From: CAYJLC01 sp964370735
GTDB lineage: Bacteria > Bacillota > Clostridia > Oscillospirales > Butyricicoccaceae
NCBI GenBank assembly: GCA_964370735.1
Contig: CAYJLC010000020.1
Span: 1-33,450, forward strand
Reading direction: 5' to 3'
Length of the DNA stretch: 33,450 nucleotides
This document shows positions 31,469 to 33,450 of the stretch, piece after piece. Position numbers and translations under genes: made by a program. The notes under the pieces were generated by a model. It did no database searches. It was given only the letters and a program-made list of their open reading frames with translations, and was not told the DNA's origin. Within the stretch, counting starts at the first letter, position 1. Each line of letters opens with the position of its first letter.

Positions 31469-32497
31469 ATGAGTATTGAATTTGAAACTTTTGACTTTGA
31501 CGATGTAAATGAACGCGTTGTCACTGCAAATGAAACAGAAAGCGACAGGAATGAAGTTTCTCTTCGACCAAAGGCGCTTGACGAATATATAGGGCAAGAG
31601 AAAGTTAAAGATAATTTGACGATTTTTCTTAAAGCCGCACAATCGAGGGGCGAATGCCTTGACCATTGTTTGTTATATGGGCCTCCTGGGCTAGGAAAAA
31701 CCACGCTTTCGAATATTATTGCGACGGAAATGGGCGTAAATATCCGAACGACTTCTGGTCCTGCTATTGAAAAACCAGGCGATTTAGCAGCACTACTTAC
31801 GAATTTAGCAGAGAATGATATTTTATTTATTGATGAAATTCATAGGCTAAATCGCGCAGTCGAGGAAATTTTATATCCAGCAATGGAAGATTATGCGCTT
31901 GATATTATTATAGGAAAAGGACCTTCGGCACGCTCGATAAGACTTGATTTACCAAAATTTACGCTTGTCGGTGCAACAACGAGAGCAGGGCAATTATCGG
32001 CACCACTTCGCGATAGATTTGGGGTTATGCTAAGGCTTGAACTATATAAACCAGACGAGCTTTGTAAAATTGTCGAAAGAAGTGCATCTATTTTAGAACT
32101 TCCGACAGAATATGAAGGACTTTTTGAAATCGCAAAGCGTTCTCGTGGAACACCTAGGATTGCAAACCGTCTACTTAAGAGGGTGAGAGATTTTGCTGAA
32201 ATAATCGGTAATGGAACTCTTACAAAAGAAGTTGCCGACGAAGCGCTAAAGGCATTAGAAATTGACGAACTTGGTTTGGATAATATAGATAGACGTATGC
32301 TACAAAGCATTATTAAAAATTATCGAGGTGGACCAGTTGGTTTAGATACTTTAGCTGCAACAATTGGCGAAGAATCGATAACGCTTGAAGATGTTTATGA
32401 ACCATATCTTATGCAACTTGGGTTTTTAACAAGGACGCCAAGGGGAAGATGTGTTACGAATTTGGCATACGAGCATTTAGGTTTGACATATAATTAA
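31469..32497 (+). CDS. ruvB: Holliday junction branch migration helicase RuvB
   Basis: This 342-aa AAA+ motor drives branch migration. The N-terminus has LRPKALDEYIGQEKVKDNL, Walker A is GPPGLGKTT, Walker B is LFIDEIHRL, sensor I is VGATTRAG, and the arginine finger and lid region includes RDRFGV and RGTPRIANRLLKR. The C-terminal winged helix ends LTRTPRGR. The coding sequence is intact and typical in length. A repeat mosaic begins one base after its stop codon, with no terminator between. Confidence 0.97.
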   Translation: MSIEFETFDFDDVNERVVTANETESDRNEVSLRPKALDEYIGQEKVKDNLTIFLKAAQSRGECLDHCLLYGPPGLGKTTLSNIIATEMGVNIRTTSGPAIEKPGDLAALLTNLAENDILFIDEIHRLNRAVEEILYPAMEDYALDIIIGKGPSARSIRLDLPKFTLVGATTRAGQLSAPLRDRFGVMLRLELYKPDELCKIVERSASILELPTEYEGLFEIAKRSRGTPRIANRLLKRVRDFAEIIGNGTLTKEVADEALKALEIDELGLDNIDRRMLQSIIKNYRGGPVGLDTLAATIGEESITLEDVYEPYLMQLGFLTRTPRGRCVTNLAYEHLGLTYN

Positions 32498-32498
32498 G

Positions 32499-32522
32499 CA
32501 CCTGACCACCTGACCACCTGAC
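32499..32522 (+). repeat. three tandem copies of CACCTGAC
   Basis: An exact 8-bp unit is repeated three times starting two bases after the ruvB stop codon. The last copy runs into ACGTGGACGC, the start of the TTGCTTCGC module, where a single CACCTGAC is normal. It looks like local slippage at the junction. Confidence 0.9.
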
Positions 32523-32560
32523 GTGGACGCATTTTGCTTCGCGATGGTTTGACGAAGTTT
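32521..32560 (+). repeat. TTGCTTCGC module, first of five copies
   Basis: The pattern is ACGTG(G/C)ACGC-N2-TTGCTTCGC, followed in most copies by GAAGTTTTCGGAAAA. Copies start near 32521, 32760, 32841, 33341 and 33424 (the last cut by the window end). Most are preceded by CACCTG. The copy at 33341 has a changed left part, and its right part reads TTTTCAGAAAAA. All are in the same orientation. Confidence 0.8.
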
Positions 32561-32582
32561 TCGGAAAAACCAATTCCAAAAA

Positions 32583-32753
32583 ACTAAGGCACAAAACGTC
32601 CGAAGTACAAAATTCGAAATTATGAATAAATAGCGACAGCGAATTACGAGGCAGGGGCGTATAAAGTTTAGCGTGCCGAAGTCAGAGCAATGCAAAAACG
32701 AAAACACCAAGAGAGATTTTCAAGGGGGAACACCTTGAATGGCGTTTGGTTAC
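32583..32753 (-). repeat. composite hairpin element, copy A
   Basis: Read on the minus strand it has the P3 hairpin TTCAAGG-N7-CCTTGAA (32719-32739), the box CGGCAC (32673-32678), 27 nt later AATTCGCTGTCGCT (ending at 32632), and a GTGCCTTAGT end. The P2 hairpin is broken: only one arm fragment (GTAAC) remains before the sequence changes into the TTGCTTCGC module. It is nearly identical to copy B over the core. Confidence 0.8.
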
Positions 32754-32899
32754 GCACCTGACGTGCACGCAATTGCTTCGCAGAGTTTCGATGAAGTTTT
32801 CGGAAAACCAAAATTGCCTGTCGGTGCTACCGACCACCTGACGTGGACGCGTTTTGCTTCGCAGAGTTTCGACGAAGTTTTCGGAAAATTCAAAACTAA

Positions 32900-33066
32900 A
32901 CAGGGGGAGCGTTTACGTTACTTGCCAATAGCAGCAAGTAACCAAGTGCCATTTAAGGCTTTCCTCCTTAAATATCCCCCCTGTTCGTGAGATTTATCTT
33001 TTGGAAAATACTATCGGCACTTCGTAACCTATGCACTTGATATTGCAAATTCGCTGTCGCTGTTTT
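32900..33066 (+). repeat. composite hairpin element, copy C (inverted, divergent)
   Basis: On the plus strand it has a closing stem ACAGGGGG/CCCCCTGT (32900-32907/32977-32984), P2 GTTACTTG/CAAGTAAC (32917-32924/32935-32942), a 9-nt linker, and P3 TTTAAGG-N7-CCTTAAA (32952-32972). Then come CGGCAC (33015-33020) and, 27 nt later, AATTCGCTGTCGCT (33048-33061). Loop, linker and box spacing equal those of copy B although the sequence differs widely. Confidence 0.8.
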
Positions 33067-33149
33067 TCAGAAAAAGAGAAATCTGTGATTGCACTTGGGG
33101 TACCTTAAATGTAGCAAGAACCCAAGTTTAAAAAACCCAATTCCCAAGT

Positions 33150-33348
33150 ACTAAGGCACACAACGAACGAGGTAAGCACAGCGAAATTATATTATAAATA
33201 GCGACAGCGAATTACGAGGCAGGGGCGTATAAAGTTTAGCGTGCCGAAGACAATACAATGCAAAACGAAAACGCCAAGGGAGATTTTCAAGGGGGAACAC
33301 CTTGAATGGCGTTTGGTTACTTGTCGACAAGAACAAGTAACGTATCTC
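33150..33348 (-). repeat. composite hairpin element, copy B
   Basis: On the minus strand it has a closing stem GAGAT/ATCTC (33344-33348 with 33280-33284), P2 GTTACTTG/CAAGTAAC (33316-33323/33334-33341, 10-nt loop), a 9-nt linker, and P3 TTCAAGG-N7-CCTTGAA (33286-33306). CGGCAC follows (33241-33246), then, after 27 nt, AATTCGCTGTCGCT (33213-33200). It is the most complete copy of its orientation. Confidence 0.8.
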
Positions 33349-33450
33349 ACGCGTTTTGCTTCGCGAGGGTTTGTCTATTATTTTCAGAAAAACCAAAATT
33401 GCCTGTCGGTGCTACCGACCACCTGACGTGCACGCAATTGCTTCGCAATG

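Larger units (their letters stand above)
32498..33450. repeat. repeat mosaic downstream of ruvB, no convincing gene
   Basis: This stretch of about 950 bp is visibly richer in GC than the surrounding genes and consists of reshuffled modules. There are three copies of a composite hairpin element (listed separately), five copies of a TTGCTTCGC module, and two identical 39-bp segments (32807-32845 and 33392-33430) including GTCGGT-GCT-ACCGAC hairpins. Two further shared blocks lie about 568 bp apart. Short open frames exist, but they are translations of the repeats. It continues past the window end. Confidence 0.85.

Noticed and set aside
32739..32990. 83-residue open frame in the repeat mosaic
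   Set aside because: It is a translation of two repeat modules (duplicated ASQSFDEVFG-like peptide) running across hairpins, with no ribosome binding site.
33187..33426. Short overlapping frames on both strands near the window end
   Set aside because: They cover copy B of the structured element and have no homology, start signals or codon pattern of their own.
32498..33450. CRISPR array
   Set aside because: The repeated blocks differ in length, orientation and spacing and have no regular spacers; no cas genes are nearby.

Overview
The window reads as chromosomal DNA from a low-GC, anaerobic Bacillota of class Clostridia, probably a gut or uncultured lineage. The reasons are AT-rich genes with strong AGGAGG-type ribosome binding sites, near-perfect TTGACA-N17-TATAAT promoters, a Spo0A homologue, an OGG1-type glycosylase as found in clostridia, a desulfoferrodoxin, and the Gram-positive rpmH-rnpA-yidD-yidC-jag-mnmE gene order. 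Family or genus cannot be set from this sequence.

Layout. (1) Positions 1-2660 look like the end of an integrated accessory element: the tail of an unknown gene, a 120-aa protein of unknown family, a subtilisin-like protein that stops before its catalytic serine, and a large serine recombinase with its own promoter and terminators. (2) Positions 3024-14042, minus strand, are a housekeeping block: pheA-smc-ftsY-rph-rdgB-yhbY-nadD-yqeK-rsfS-leuS packed with gaps of 0-22 bp, then a two-hairpin repeat, then rpsU with its own consensus promoter. (3) Positions 14111-22249, plus strand, start at a promoter back-to-back with that of pheA: aroB-aroC-(94-bp hairpin repeat)-aroF-aroA-tyrA, then without a break a Spo0A-like regulator with a degenerate receiver, a HAD phosphatase, and a BTAD-family regulator with a degenerate GGDEF-like C-terminus. 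(4) Positions 22316-25309 hold an 8-oxoguanine glycosylase and divergent nagB/nagA. (5) Positions 25439-29628, minus strand, are rpmH-rnpA-yidD-yidC-jag-mnmE. (6) A superoxide reductase gene (minus) and ruvC-ruvA-ruvB (plus) follow. (7) Positions 32498-33450 contain no convincing gene. They are a mosaic of repeats, richer in GC than their surroundings, which begins one base after the ruvB stop.

How the genes work together. pheA, aroB, aroC, aroF, aroA and tyrA supply most of the route from erythrose-4-phosphate and PEP to prephenate and onward to Phe and Tyr; aroD, aroE and aroK are absent from the window. The rpmH block makes the RNase P protein, a ribosomal protein, the YidC insertase and RNA-binding or tRNA-modifying factors. 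nagA and nagB feed N-acetylglucosamine-6-P into glycolysis. ruvCAB resolves Holliday junctions.

The strongest candidate for something undescribed is the terminal repeat region. It carries three copies of one composite element, two in one orientation and one inverted. They share a hairpin architecture with identical loop and linker lengths, a compensatory base-pair change, and an exactly conserved 27-nt spacing between two downstream boxes. Other points of interest are the Spo0A homologue lacking the receiver acidic pair and lysine, the regulator with a degenerate GGDEF-like domain, the serine-less subtilase pair beside the recombinase, a shortened SMC, and structured leaders before rpmH and rnpA.
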